From NCBI GenBank assembly GCA_036873755.1, contig JAVTVY010025371.1:47019-111018 (forward strand): a stretch of DNA of 64,000 nucleotides. Direction: 5' to 3'. The translations under genes were made by a program, and so were the position numbers. The first letter of the stretch is position 1. Each line of letters opens with the position of its first letter. Of the stretch, positions 46,481 through 57,992 are shown piece by piece. The notes beneath the pieces are model-generated. The model was given only the letters and a program-made list of their open reading frames with translations, had not been told where the DNA came from and did not search any database. The DNA is from Hanleya hanleyi (taxonomy: Eukaryota > Mollusca > Polyplacophora > Lepidopleurida > Hanleyidae).

Positions 46481-47373
46481 TGTCGTTCCGGAGTTACGAG
46501 CAAAAAACCAACAGGGGGTTAACAGCACATAATTACAATAAAAATATATCTGCAAATATTCATGTCACTGCGGTGTCTGTCAGGGGCTCCTTTTCTTGAC
46601 AAAATGTTCCATGATTTTGTTTTGTGTGGCGATAAGTTATAGTGCATCATGTCATACCCATAACACCCTATGGGGAATGCTCGAGTCCGGGAGCCATTCG
46701 GTCAAACCACGATGTCTCTGACCCCTGGCGGTTCTGCATGTACAGTCCATTCATCAGAACCCGACTGCAACAGTCCAAACCGGCTGGTTCTCGCATCCGA
46801 GTGCCTCTGCATCAAACAGCTCTAATAGATCCATGTCCACCTCTATGGATCAGTTTATAGAAGTGTAAGTAATTGAGGCCGCTTGCCGAAACAATTTGCA
46901 TGACCTCTGTGACGTCACTTCCGTTTCCGCTCACGTGACCGAATGTGACCATTGACCACTGCTATTTCCGGTCACGTGACCGGAACCAGAAGTGATGTCA
47001 CATAGGTCAAATGGAAATTTCTGAGGCCAAGATGCCTCAATTTTCGCTTTTTCCTCGAAATAGATCACGAAATCTGGCTTTTAATAAGAGGGTCAACGAG
47101 CGTGTGCGATAATTATCATACGTCATTCTCCGTGAATCGGTGTTGTCTACGTAATGTTTGTGCGACATCACAAAAGTCCTGCAAATTTACAAGGTCAATG
47201 TGACCGAATTAGGGTCCGGAGGGGTCTCTTGAAACATTTATGTGACGCCACAAAGGTCATATGCAAATTTGAAAAGGCCAAGATGCGTCAACGTGCCCTT
47301 TCGGAACTGTGGCATTTCCATAATCTGGTTAACTATGGTATACAAAAGAACCACATCACATCGTTGTGAAAAC
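46481..47373. other. Spacer with palindromic CACGTG segment
   Basis: No gene recognised; the 72-codon frame at 46642-46860 shows nothing. At 46880-47010 inverted words (cctctgtgacgtcacttcc and gtgatgtcacataggtc) surround a perfect 20-bp palindrome at 46966-46985. Near 47154-47290 cgacatcacaaaagtcctgcaaattt and acgccacaaaggtcatatgcaaattt are diverged copies of one another. Confidence 0.5.
46966..46985. promoter_or_regulatory. Perfect 20-bp palindrome with E-box
   Basis: ttccggtcacgtgaccggaa is its own reverse complement, with CACGTG at the centre and CCGGAA/TTCCGG ETS-like cores at both ends. It may be the tip of a foldback element or a binding site. Confidence 0.6.
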
Positions 47374-47613
47374 AGAGTTTTTTGTTTTTTTATTCGTTTA
47401 AATATGTACATGTAGCATACATGACATAACAGCAGTATGATGCAAATTATGAACAAATACGCACATCTAGACACATATAAATGATATACATAAAAACACC
47501 CAAAACATACGAAATACATACAACATATCTGTGCCATTATATATTAGCCTGATTTGGGATGGGTATGCGGTTGATGGTTCTATATGCATACAATTTATGG
47601 CAAGTACATATTG

Positions 47614-48752
47614 TTACGTTTCAAAATAGTGTTGAACCAAAATCCATTTTTCACGAAATTTATCGGCAGTATTGTATACGGAGGAAGTATACTTTTCAAT
47701 GTTATATTGGTTCTTAAATTTATTTACAAGAGCTTTAGTGCTCAAAGTTGAGCTCTTGAATTTATTGTTGTATATATATCGTTTAGTTATTATCATTAAT
47801 GTATTCAACAATTGCTGTTGCATACCCCATCCACATATTATCTTGTCACTTGTTATAGAACATTGTATATTTAAAGTCATTTTTCAATCTCTGTCCAAAG
47901 TTTTCGTACGTCGGGGCAGAATATAAATAAGTGTTCAGCTGATTCTTTTGCTGCATTGCAATAGGAACAAATATTATCATCCCTTTTCCCTATTACATGT
48001 AAAAATGCGTTTGTGCAAATTGTCCTTTGTAAAATTCTATACTGCATATCCCGAAGTTTCGTTTCCTTTGTACTATCAAACTTGCTCTTGTAAACTTCCG
48101 CCCACTTGATTTTTGATTCAAGATTTAAAATTGTTTCCCATTTCTCGCTAGCTTTAGTTGTATAAGGTTCATTTGGGGTATTCAAAAATCAAAGAAGTGC
48201 CTACATCCCCTTTCCTGCCTTATCAGAGTCCGTTTCTCAATTCCAAGAGTTGGAGACAGGTGTTCTGGCTCAATATATAGCGATGCTTTGGCTATTAGAT
48301 CTTTAACTTCTTTTGGAACGGATTTAAGTAGTCGCATATAATCTGAACAGGTTCCTTTTAGATCGTGTTTTTATTTCAGTTCGTCAAATTTGATAAATTC
48401 TCCCTTACGATCCAAAATATGCCTGACATTTATAATACCTTTTTTATACCAGTCTTTGATAAAAAGCGACTGCTTTAGATTTGAATTGTACCAAAGTGGT
48501 TCGTCCATAATGTCCTTGATAAAAGTAGGTCGAAGTTTTTCGTAATTCACCCCAAGCTTCAAACGCATGTTTCCAAAAGGGATTATCTATGGATGAGGTG
48601 ACTTCCGTAATATAATTGCTTCCGACGTCCCATACACATGGAGTTTCAGTCAGATTTTGTTTAATTATATCAGACCATTTTTTATTCCGTGTGAGTAGTC
48701 GGCGTATCCACGATATTTTAAGACTATGGATGAAGTTCTTTACATTTACCAT
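47614..48752 (-). pseudogene. LINE ORF2 C-terminal region with Cys/His cluster
   Basis: Three overlapping frames preserve pieces in order: FIHSLKISWIRRLL and YITEVTSSIDNPFWKHAFEA (48752-48444), YEKLRPTFIKDIMDEPLWYN (48568-48371), and RDMQYRILQRTICTNAFLH with CSYCNAAKESAEHLFIFCP (48185-47877), a C-x2-C-x8-H-x4-C cluster as at the end of L1-type ORF2. A last frame to 47614 is lysine- and asparagine-rich. The region is frame-broken near 48190-48370 and 48440-48560. Confidence 0.75.
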
Positions 48753-48826
48753 TCTAAGACCTCCGCTTTATAGCTTTGAGTTATTACACATCTTTTGATC
48801 CTATCATTTCCCCCGTTCCAAATAAA

Positions 48827-49613
48827 TTAAAATAGAAGAGAGTTTAGTTCTTGGATAAAGTGGCCAGGTGGGTCTGGCAAGGCAAGAAAGAGGTGAATAA
48901 GTTTAGATAGCGCTAAAGATTTTATAACGGTAATTTTTCCTAACATTGTTAAATTTCTAAGTTTCCATCTATTCAGTTCCGTTTTTAACTGTTCTAATTT
49001 TGCTAAATAGTTTATCTTCCATATTTCATTAAAATTAGTTGTCGAGAATTCTACCCCAAGCATACTGAAATTCGTTGCCCAGTCCAGTTTTACATCCTCG
49101 CATAGTTTGATATTTGATCCAGACAGTGAGCCAATCCATGCCGCCTTTGTTTTCTCAACATTGATTTTAAGCCCAGATATACTATAAAAGCGATCTAGGA
49201 TGTCTAATGACTTCCTGAGGGAGGTTTCTGAACCGTCAAGGGTTAGCTGAGTATCATCTGCGCATGGACTTATCTTAAACTCTGTGTTTCCAAGTTTGAT
49301 TCCTCTTATAGTTTTGTCTGAGCGTATCATTATTCCTAAGATTTCGGCGAAAAGTAAAAATGAGTACGGTGAGATTGGGTCACCCTGTCGGCATCCACGG
49401 GTGTTATAAAAAAAACGGAGACAGATGTTCATTTTGTCCGATACATGTTTGAATATCTTTATAGAAGGTACGAATCCATGGTCGAATAGACTCTCCGAAG
49501 TTATAATATTTGAGAACTTCGTCGAGAAAAGTCCAGGACACGGTGTCGAAGGCTTTCTCAAAATCCACAAGTAGTAATAGGCCTGGTATGTTTTTCAGTT
49601 TCGTCTCTAGCAT
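48827..49613 (-). pseudogene. LINE reverse transcriptase, palm region
   Basis: One frame (49613-49404) carries LLLVDFEKAFDTVSW with the motif A Asp. At an A8 run near 49408-49416 the reading shifts to a frame with TRGCRQGDPISPYSFLLFAE (motif B) and SPCADDTQLTLDGSETSL (motif C; both Asp kept but the usual aromatic before ADD is Cys), then GLKINVEKTKAAWIG and NFSMLGVEF. The homopolymer position suggests a slippage indel or a base-calling error. Together with the fingers region this was the enzyme copying the element RNA. Confidence 0.85.
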
Positions 49614-49692
49614 TAGGTCATAGACCAGTCTTATGTTTTCCCCAATGTATCTTCCTTGGATAAATCCCTTCTGGTCTTCGTGAATGAGCTTA

Positions 49693-50340
49693 TTAATAAT
49701 ATACTTTTAATCTATTTGCAATGCACGACGACGCAAGTTTGTATGTAACGTTTAAAAGAGTAATTGGTCTCCAATTCTTGAGAAAATTTTTTGGTTTTCC
49801 TGGTTTTGGCAGGCATGTAATCACTCTTTGATTTATTGAAATTTCACCTTTCTCGTACGCTGTGTTGATACAACGTAGTACGAACTTTCCAAGTGCCCGC
49901 CAGAACATTTTATAAAATTCAGCAGGAAAGCCGCTCAGCCCGGGACTTCTTTCATTTTTAGTGTTTTTTAAAGCTGTGTTCAAATCTTCATGTGTAATAA
50001 GACCCTCCAGTTTCATTGCTTCGTTGGTTTTCAGCGATGGTGTATCTAGAGAATCTAAAGTTGCTCTAATATTCACTAAGTCGGCTTGTTCCTTTCTGCT
50101 GTAGAAATTTCCATAGGAAAGCTTTTGTTCATTTCTAATCTTTTCACCATCAAAAATGTCATCTCCATTATCTAATTTCAAATTAGTTATTAGCTTATTT
50201 GTGTAATTTGTTTTTTCCAATCCGAGAAAATATTGTGTTGGTTTTCCCCCTAGATGTGCCCAATTTGCCTTCGCCCTAGCTATAATTCCCTTTACCTGCA
50301 GTTCTCTGATTTCTGCTAACTCTGCCTTTGTTTCACTCAA
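49693..50340 (-). pseudogene. LINE reverse transcriptase, fingers region
   Basis: Open for 215 codons: ARAKANWAHLGGKPTQYFLG (the conserved K-P-T-x-Y-F-x-x-L-E entry to the RT), ERSPGLSGFPAEFYKMFW, then CLPKPGKPKNFLKNWRPITL and YKLASSCIANRLK. These are RT motifs 0-2 of L1/Tx1 elements. The frame ends at 49693 and the next motif is found further left in another frame. Confidence 0.85.
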
Positions 50341-50731
50341 TGAGTTTAAAACGCTTATACTTACATTTGTAAAATCCTGATCGGTCTTTTTCTCTAATAT
50401 TTCTATTTCTTTTTCTAATCTTTCCTCTGTCTTCTCTCACTCTTTCTTTTTCCGTGAAGAATAGTACTTTATTGTTTCTCCCCTTATTTGCATTAAAACA
50501 GTTTCCAGGAATAGATCATCGTCGATACTGAATTGAACAGAACTACGGTCAATTTCCATCAATTTATCTCTGTCATAGACCGGCAACGCATATTGTTTTA
50601 TATTGTTATTTATTTCCTCCTTTACTATATGTAAATAATCTGGGTCCTTAAGCAGGGAAGTATTAAATTTCCAGTATGATTTACCTCTGTCCGTATTTGT
50701 GAATTTGCATTTAATAACGACTACAGAGTGA

Positions 50732-51398
50732 TCAGTTTTGTATCCAGGTTTTATCTGATTCGATAGTAATGTTGAAAATATCTCCTGATGTTATGAAAAA
50801 ATCCAGCCTGGCCTGAAGCCTGGGGTTTTTCCGTCTCCAAGTATAACGCCTGTCGTTTTCGTGCATTGTTCTCCAGATATCTACAAAGTTACAATCATTT
50901 ATTTGTTGTAGGACGACTTTCCGAGCTTGGGGCTTATTCACTCTTTTATAATTTTCCGTATCCATATCAGGATTCAAAACTAAATTCCAATCACCGCATA
51001 TAATTGTTGATGGATTACCGAGTTCTTTGATTATTTTTTATTATATTATTAAAGAAGCTGGGTTTGTCTTCGTTTGGTCCGTATATATTCACCAAAGTGA
51101 CTGGTGTTTCGTGTATACTTATGCTGAAGATGAGGTAGTTTCCTTGTTCAAAGTTCTTGTTGAATAAAATTATGACTCCTCATGCATTTGAACGGAAGGG
51201 ACTCATACAAGCATCATAACCCCATTCAGCACGGACTTTGTTTTCATGAATTTTGTCTGTGCGCGTATCTTGCATGCATATAATTGAAAATTGTGTTTTC
51301 TTAAAATATTGAAATACGTCTCTCCGCTTGATTTCATCAGCCAAACCTTGACAGTTCATACTTACAATACTCAGTTTCAACCATTCTGTAAATAGCAT
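50732..51398 (-). pseudogene. LINE AP endonuclease domain (L1/Tx1 type)
   Basis: The first frame (51398-51180) carries LSIVSMNCQGLADEIKRRD and EWGYDACMSPFRSNA; after a TGA at 51178-51180 it continues GVIILFNKNFEQGN, then VTLVNIYGPNEDKPSFF. A further shift near 51035 leads to IICGDWNLVLNPDMDTENY and NFVDIWRTMHENDRRYTW. These are the N-x-Q-G, Y-x-P-N and G-D-x-N signatures of APE-type LINE endonucleases that nick the target strand. The frames must be joined across one stop and one frameshift, so the domain is inactive as it stands. Confidence 0.8.
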
Positions 51399-52811
51399 AT
51401 AATATATATGCAGTGATTTATGCGAGGACGCGTATATAACTTACGTCTAAGATAGGAATGTAAATTCCTATTAACCATTGGCACTTTCCATTTCCGACGT
51501 GAGGGTAATTGATTACTCATATATAATATACAATCATTATACAATGCATCTGGGTGATGGTCACAAAACATGTATAGGTGGACATCATCCCTGAGACCGT
51601 TCAAACAACTAACAAAAGAAAAAAACACATTTAAAAAATACATACAAGATCAAATCACAGAGTGGTGGTTGTGCTGTTCTAGCTAATTTTTTCCTTCATT
51701 TGCCGTCTTTGTTCCATTCTCTGCTCATAACAGTATATGGAAAGCTGGCGGATTTGCGTGCGGCCACACTGGACACATGTACCACACCAGCACCCATGTG
51801 GGTTGATAATTGCATTATGGAACATTTTGAAGCGTGGTTCACGTACCCAATGCAGCCCGCGCCATCCGCACACAGCATGTAACATTGTAGAAAAAAGGCT
51901 CATCATATACTGCACCGGCAACAGACTCCTTAATTCTCTAATAGTAATTATACCAAAAGTATATTATGAAAGGAGATGGTATTGTTAAGCGGGTTTTTGC
52001 CCACAGCCAGCCGATTCATAGGACTGTCATTGGCGGCAACTTTCGGCCAACAGAGCGACTGATCGTTCGATTTCAACGCTTGATTCGCCCCTAATGTCCA
52101 AACGGAATCGAGTCATCCGTAGACAATATTTATTTTACTGTTGGTTGTTATTTTTAGGACATTTTATTTTTTTTTCATTTCAACCGCACCACGTATAGGC
52201 CAAAATGCCCCCCTACCGTACTATCACCTTTTTAAAACATCTTTAACAAGAAATAAGTATTTTGTAAATGAAAATATGTCAATAGTTAAAATGTAGTCAA
52301 TGATTCTACACAGCTGTATGGTGCACACAAATTCGAGCTATTATGTTAATTATTTTGTTTCTTGTGACTACATGCCTTTCAGTGAAACCAAACACAAAAT
52401 TTGTCAATCATACTTTATGCATTCAATTCGATAATAGGTTCCTTGTTGAAAATTAAATATTCACTGCTTCTATGTAGTAATTCAAATCATGAAACACCAA
52501 TTTATCGATATATTTCTTCTTGACACGCACAATAGGCGGTCAAGAAAACCTGTTAAATTGTAGCTGTATGCTTTTAGTACAATCATCCAGAAAACACTCA
52601 ATGGGCCCTAGATCAGAAATTTCTAGGGGCCAAATTATACTTCCAGGGGCCAATTATTTACGGTGTAAATCGGAGGAAATAAAGTCGACGAAAGACACTA
52701 AAAAACTAAAATGACCAACTGGTTTCAATGTTGTCTTTATTTTAAATTACCTGTAACTTAATAAAATTTAACAGGATTAAATTTAATCAGATTAACAGGA
52801 TCAATAAAAAA
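51399..52811. other. Spacer upstream of the L1/Tx1 element
   Basis: May include its 5' UTR. Overlapping frames at 51377-51643 and 51679-51988 (both strands) have no recognised domain. AT-rich and unique from about 52100. Confidence 0.4.
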
Positions 52812-53253
52812 AACGTCTACTCTCTGCCTCAGGTAATATATGCAAGACGTTCTCGACGATATTTCGGAGACAATTGATTGAAGGATATTGAAACTTCACA
52901 CAGCAGATAAACTAAAAAGTACCAATTTTATTCCAAAGACAAGAACATTCTTCCAGTAGTTCTCAACATATCGTGAAAACAAGAATTAGATGGAAGATTT
53001 GTAGGTTACTTTTTGACGTCAAGCCTGTATGTTATACCATTGGCAGATCAACGTCATCGTAGCCCCAAAATAACATGGTAGGTATTGGTGATTTTTGTCA
53101 ATTCCCAACAGATTTTAATGAAATATGGGGAAAACAATATTATTTTTTAGTTGACATACTGTGAGAAGTTTCAATGCTGTATGATAAATTGTCTCCGAAA
53201 TATCGCCGAAAACGTATCGGAATATATGATCTGCCTGGGAGTGGGACAGACAG
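52812..53253. mobile_element. Foldback element with ~90-bp arms
   Basis: 52815-52915 (including gcctcaggtaatatatgc, cgatatttcggagacaatt and gaaacttcacacagc) pairs with the reverse complement of 53150-53250 (gatcatatattccgatacg, cgatatttcggagacaatt, gaaacttctcacag). The interior of about 235 bp is non-coding. Target duplications are not obvious. Confidence 0.7.
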
Positions 53254-53254
53254 T

Positions 53255-53325
53255 AATTTCATAGATGTAACTTGACAACACTTACACTTACAGTGTAAGA
53301 TTTGTCAAGTGACAGCTACGAAATT
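53255..53325. other. 71-bp hairpin
   Basis: aatttcatagatgtaacttg continuing to ttacac on the left pairs with gtgtaagatttgtcaagtga continuing to gaaatt on the right: 33-bp arms with about five mismatches and a 5-base loop. The size and mismatch pattern resemble a microRNA precursor, but the neighbouring foldback element makes a MITE equally likely. Confidence 0.5.
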
Positions 53326-53447
53326 AAACATTTTTTTTGTACCGGCATGACATTTGCAAAGTTCACAAAACAGGAGTTGTTTTCCATCGTCGTACTTCAA
53401 CCACGGTCATTTTTCCGCCCGGCTTTGCTGAAAACTGCGACCAAACG

Positions 53448-53639
53448 TTATTTACTTGGTCGTTGTTGATCAGTTTCTTCCCGACTAACAGTCGAACTCC
53501 CTTTGCCACCAGACACTGAACCGTTGGATAGTTGTCGTTCGCTGGCCAAAAACTGCATAAGATTGGACTGCTTTGCCATGGTTATAGGAATCGCAAACGC
53601 GAGGATGAATAATGCTATTACAAACTTCGACCGTGCCAT
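53448..53639 (-). CDS. Candidate small signal-peptide or membrane protein
   Basis: 63 codons from ATG 53637-53639 to the stop at 53448. Residues 4-22 form an uninterrupted hydrophobic helix (KFVIALFILAFAIPITMA) after a short basic start, followed by a plausible cleavage site (TMA before KQ) and a polar Ser/Gly/Lys/Arg-rich tail (QLSNGSVSGGKGSSTVSREE). This is either a secreted peptide of about 41 residues or a single-pass micro-protein. Just upstream on the coding strand is CCGCCATTTTTAG (53660-53672), a YY1-like element often found near start sites of broadly expressed genes. The frame is open upstream to 53744, but the inner ATG gives the better N-terminus. I recognise no family, and no clear poly(A) signal follows. 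Confidence 0.4.
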   Translation of the reverse strand: MARSKFVIALFILAFAIPITMAKQSNLMQFLASERQLSNGSVSGGKGSSTVSREETDQQRPSK

Positions 53640-53759
53640 TATGTCGTCACCGAATGCAGCTAAAAATGGCGGAAATGTCCACTTCGATAGAATCAAAAAC
53701 GAGACTCGGTCACATGGCATTATCGGAAACCAGGCGAACAGCATACGGCTTGAATAGAA

Positions 53760-54655
53760 AACGCCGGTTTCCGAAGTTACCTGTGTGCACTGCGTATCGG
53801 CACATGACTACATACGGGAAAAGACAACTGCACGGAGATTGAGGGGACTTCCTTGAACGAAATCACCGGGCTGTAGAACAACCATCATCATGTTTTTTTG
53901 CTTGGCGCCAATGGCAACCTGTAACATTTTTTCTGGTCGCCAAAATACAAATCTACTCGCATTTGGCGAGTAAAACGGCTACTTTTCAATCCCTGAAGAT
54001 GATTGTTATTTGAAACTTTTTGTGTACAAATACTAGAAATCAGTCAAATTGATAAAGTTTGAGAATATTGACACAATATCACCAGAAATTGTCACCGCAA
54101 GAAAGGGTTGTGGCAATATTGTTGCAATATTGCCTCGATATAACTGCAATATTTTCATTTTTTGCAAGATTTTTTTAATATGTTTTGTTGTTAAATAGCA
54201 TTACCGTCAACTGGGGTGACTTTGGACAATTTCGAAGCATTTTCTTTCACTGTTTCCTTATTAAGCAGGATAGCAGTAATATTAGTGTGTTATATTGTGA
54301 GTCTGGATTAGGCCTTCATAAGTATATATTATTTCCTGTCTTTTTCTTTATTCATGGTTGATATTTTTTTATATACACATACACACATACACATATACAT
54401 ATATATACATACATATGGTGCATGCACTCACGTCCCAGTAGATTCTTGTGAACATGAAGGTATTCACTGTTCCGGTGTGCACATATAGTTGTCATAGACC
54501 CTTAAATGATTATTTTTATGAAAGTTTTATTTACATTACGTAGAACACAACCTATATACAACAGTTATTTCCTATTAATATAACATGAACGACAGATGTC
54601 CATGAATATCTGCGGTGTAAGTTCCCCTTTACTTTAGCATTTTTATGGTATCCCT
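53760..54655. other. Spacer with AC/AT microsatellite
   Basis: No gene seen. A cacatacacatatac-type microsatellite lies at about 54370-54416. Confidence 0.55.
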
Positions 54656-54659
54656 CAGT

Positions 54660-55592
54660 CTAAATATCCAGATACGCCGAGGTCACACCATCTGGGAGAG
54701 CTTTGTGCTTGGGGTAGAAGAATGTGATGGCATCGCGCTGCTGGGTGTAGGAGCGCATCTGGTTCTGGACGACACGAAAGCCCTTGTTGGTTCCACAGGC
54801 GCTGGTCTGGCTTTGTGGTACATCGAGGTACAGGGCTTTGGTAGTGTTATTATCCCGACGATTGAACCCGTTACAGCTGAACTTGTTTGTGTTGTCCCCG
54901 CCGTAACAATAGTATGTTTTTGAACAGAGGGCGATCATGGCCTCACCCGTCCATTCTAAATTTAAGAGGGCGGGGGTCCTTTTATCGTAGTCGTTGTGCT
55001 CTTTTCTCGGCAGCCATCCATCTTGTTCGCTTTCATAGCATTCTCGCTTTTCCGGTTTGACAAAGGATTCCCAGTTCGTGTTGAAGACGGCCATGTACGC
55101 GGAATCCGTATCCATCTCCATTAACTGCCAGTCTGACGGGTCAAAGAACACGCCAATAAATGTCAGCATCCGCAACTTAGCCATCTGGTACACCATGCAC
55201 CCGCATTTGCAGCGGTAGGTTGTACGTGATAGTCTATTTGGACGAGGTGACTTCATACCTGGTGTCGTTAATCATCTCCATGTGTCGGTACAGGGGTTAA
55301 TTCAGGCGTTTGCGGGCTTTTTTGGTGGGGCAAATCTTAATGTCGGCTTGGAGGTCCTGGTTGGTTACGGTTTTACCATAGCCACTCTTGTCAAGAAACT
55401 TCATCGTTTCTGCGATAATAGCTTCACTGGGTTTGGCATCCCCTTTGCGACGGGCAGTGGTCGCGGCTCCGCAAATTCATTGAAACAAGCCTCGTATGTA
55501 AACTCCATCATTTGATAGAATTTTGGGGACTTAGAGACCGTGATGCAGGTAATATCGCAGTAAGGGTGTGCCAAGCAGGATCTTCTCGCCAA
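54660..55592 (-). pseudogene. Polymerase palm, motifs B and C
   Basis: KFYQMMEFTYEACFNEFAE is followed, in another frame (about 55440-55285), by EAIIAETMKFLDKSGYGKTV. This is motif B (K-x3-N-S-x-Y-G) with Lys in place of the usual Asn. The last frame (55256-54660) carries QLMEMDTDSAYMAV, motif C with both catalytic Asp (D-T-D-S), then CSKTYYCYG, GTNKGFRVVQNQ, RSYTQQRDAITFFYPKHKAL and a final TSAYLDI. The C-terminus appears complete. Confidence 0.75.
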
Positions 55593-55778
55593 ACATTCTT
55601 CCGATTAACATACGCCGGGGTTGTGTGAGTATATTATGTTCCTCGGCATACGCCTACATGGTGGCCCAATGTCGTCTCATCCCACCTTGATGTTTTTGAA
55701 GATAGGTGGACATTCGGCGATCTTTGATTTCAGGTGGTCAGGGGCATGGATGTCACATTCGACGAACCCGTAGCGGTC

Positions 55779-56517
55779 TCACGTTTTAACAGTGCGTAGT
55801 ATGTCGGACATGGTGATGATGATCCGGTGATCCAGCAGCCGGTCATGCATCTGGTGGAACTCACATTCCCATAGTTGTACATAGGCGTAGCCCAACCCCT
55901 GGATATAGTCGCGGTTCGGGTCCTCTTCCTGGCGTAAGACGATCGGGGTCAGTCCACGGCGATCGTTATAGCGTCCTCCTGTGAACGAACACTCCTGACC
56001 GTGCCAGTAGCTGGAACTGGAACACGATCGGTATTTTATTGATGATGGCGAATCCGTATACGGGAAGGCGCCAATCTCCAATTCGTTTCTGTGTGGTTAA
56101 TTTGGTGGCGGATGGTGAGTCATTGTTCTGCTAGATGCTTTGTAGTACGTTGGGCTTTGAACGCCTGCCCATCAGGCATCCACCGTGTATAATGACCTGC
56201 CGGGATGGGTTGACTCAGCACGCAAGGTCAAATCGGTCAGCTCCCCCTTATGGTACCGATGGAATATAATACTGGGGCTGCCCACAATGTTTCCTTCGAA
56301 ACAGTGCAAGATGTCGATGTCATTCTGCTCGACGAGGGCGAAGAAGGTTGGGAAATCCTGGAACAGATCCTATGAGATCGTTCTAGAAGGCCTCATGTGG
56401 TGGCTCGTCCAGACGGTCCAGGTGGACAGCAGCCTTTGTTCTGAGCGCAGTCGTAGGTTTTCACCCACTTTTCATAGCTGTAATTCGGCGCAAGGTAATT
56501 CCGCACGTCGTGGATAG
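55779..56517 (-). pseudogene. Polymerase middle region, frame-broken
   Basis: Fragments in several frames: YLAPNYSYEKWVKTYDC (about 56450-56500), LDRLDEPPHEAF (about 56390-56420), GNIVGSPSIIFHRYHK (about 56255-56305), then, in the 56081-55779 frame, FTGGRYND and YIQGLGYAYVQLWECEF. These are sub-motifs between exonuclease and palm in this polymerase type. The catalytic motif A is not clearly preserved. Confidence 0.6.
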
Positions 56518-56530
56518 AGCGGTTGTTCCT

Positions 56531-57265
56531 TTACTTAATGGCATTTTTCATATTCCCGGCTTTGGGTAGAAAGGGATACAATAATTTTTTGATCAGGATC
56601 AGATCGTACCGCCTCGAATTGAACCCGAGGATGGGTAATTCGTTCAAATATTCCAACAAGCGTAGCTTCAGTTTCTGGGCATAGGGTTTCGGTAGTTTGT
56701 GTTCAGCGTCCCCGGTTTCGGTTTCATCCTCAGTTTCTCCTTCGGTGTCATCCTCTAGAGCCGACTTCGAAATACGGGCATCAGGTGCCGCTAAGACATC
56801 ATGGTAGATTATGGAGGCGATATGTGACGCACTGGCTTGGCTTTCCAGGTAGTTCATGATCTGGGTAAACAGTTCATGTGGGTCACCGGCAAAGACGAGA
56901 CAAACAGGGTCGGACTCCAGGGCACGTTGGTGTGGATACTCGCACTCGAGGGAATGTGGCGCTGAGTTCATGGGCTCTAGTAGGGCTTCAAAATCATAGC
57001 AACCTCGGAACGGAACATAGCGGTGGGCGATGGGAACGTCAATGCCTTCATCCACCAGCTCTTCAACTATGGTGGGTGTGTTGTGGAAGACGCCGCCATG
57101 GAACCTCCGTTTGACGGTATTGTCGCAGGTTTTCTCGTAACAGTGTAAAAACCAATACTGTTTGAACACGCGATGGCATTTGGTACAACTGTACGACTGG
57201 GCGTAGATGTTCATATACGCAATGTACCAGAAATGCCCGCCAGTGTCCGTCTGGTACAAATTCAA
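56531..57265 (-). pseudogene. Polymerase 3'-5' exonuclease domain
   Basis: 244 codons. A Cys/His cluster (SCTKCHRVFK, LHCYEKTC) precedes CYDFEALLEPM, the D-x-E exonuclease I motif at about residues 89-92. An acidic insert (EDDTEGETEDETETGDAE) follows, then LPILGFNSRRYDLILIKKLL, the exonuclease II motif with its FNS-x2-YD core near residue 215. Proofreading residues of both motifs are intact; exonuclease III would lie beyond the frame's end at 56531. Confidence 0.75.
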
Positions 57266-57434
57266 CTTCGTGGTTGTGTCGCACTTCTCCAGGGAACGAT
57301 GCGCGAGGTGGGATACGAGTTACGGATCATCGGTGTTGTTGTCATCCGCGTTTTGGGTCCGACTGTACACAACAATATAACCTGGAACAAGCTTTCCACC
57401 ACATCCAGTTGTGATAAACGGGACCTCACAAAAG

Positions 57435-57992
57435 TCATGTTCTCCATGTTCTGTTTACGTAAGTAGTCCTTTCAGTAGTGGTTGGTAATCCTCTCCCACC
57501 TATTATGTCGGGTCTGGCCCAGATGTACAGCCAAGCAGCGAAACAGGCATTTCCGATCGGTGTAAGGGCCATACGCTCCTCGCACTTAGCAGTGCATGCC
57601 TTCTCTGTGTTTGAGCGGTAAGTTGAAGGGGGGGTGGGGGTGCCAATGGAGTGGTCGATCATTTTAGTCACGTAAAACATAACCTTCGTCGTCATCTCCA
57701 CCTGCCATTTGGTGATGGGGCGTTGTTGTCGGGCCCATTCCAAGCTATCCAAGGTGTCTAGTTGGGCCAGTGCCGTGTCCAGGGACATACGATCCGTAAT
57801 GACGAAGGGCTGGTCGACCACGAGGGTATTGTGACTGGGATAAATGTACCGGAGTTGGTGCGTCTCCTTATGCCGTAGTAAATGACCAAAGGAGGGATTT
57901 AATTTGAAGGCTGTGGATTGGTCCTCAAAAATGGTATGGGCGTGGTGGGGTAGGCGGTTGTTATCATCTAAGCGGAAATTGTACAAGTCCAA
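57435..57992 (-). pseudogene. Polymerase N-terminal domain
   Basis: 185 codons with NNRLPHHAHTIFEDQSTAFK, NPSFGHLLRHKETHQLRYIY and LEWARQQRPITKWQVEMTT followed by VMFYVTKMIDHSIG. These words I associate with the N-terminal region of element-borne family B polymerases in invertebrates. After about residue 125 the frame diverges (STYRSNTEKAC onwards), suggesting an indel near 57620. Confidence 0.65.

Larger units (their letters stand above)
47374..51398 (-). mobile_element. L1/Tx1-like LINE, decayed
   Basis: A minus-strand LINE. It reads from an endonuclease at 51398 through reverse transcriptase (50340-48827) to a Cys-rich C-terminus (48185-47877) and ends at an A-rich tail seen as gttttttgtttttttatt at 47372-47390. 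There are at least five frameshifts or stops. The NCQGL endonuclease start, the RQGDP motif and the CCHC-like C-terminus place it in the L1/Tx1 group, unlike the CR1-group element next to it. No ORF1 is recognised upstream. Confidence 0.85.
54660..57992 (-). pseudogene. Family B DNA polymerase of a Polinton-like element (decayed)
   Basis: A minus-strand polymerase read in order: an N-terminal domain (57992-57435), a 3'-5' exonuclease (57265-56531), a broken middle part (56517-55779), and palm motifs B and C (55592-54660). The arrangement and the distinctive N-terminal words match polymerases carried by virus-like Polinton/Maverick or adintovirus-like elements in invertebrate genomes; such enzymes are usually protein-primed. 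At least four frame breaks make it inactive. No integrase, capsid, ATPase or protease gene of such an element is seen nearby, nor its long terminal repeats, so it is an isolated remnant. Confidence 0.75.
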
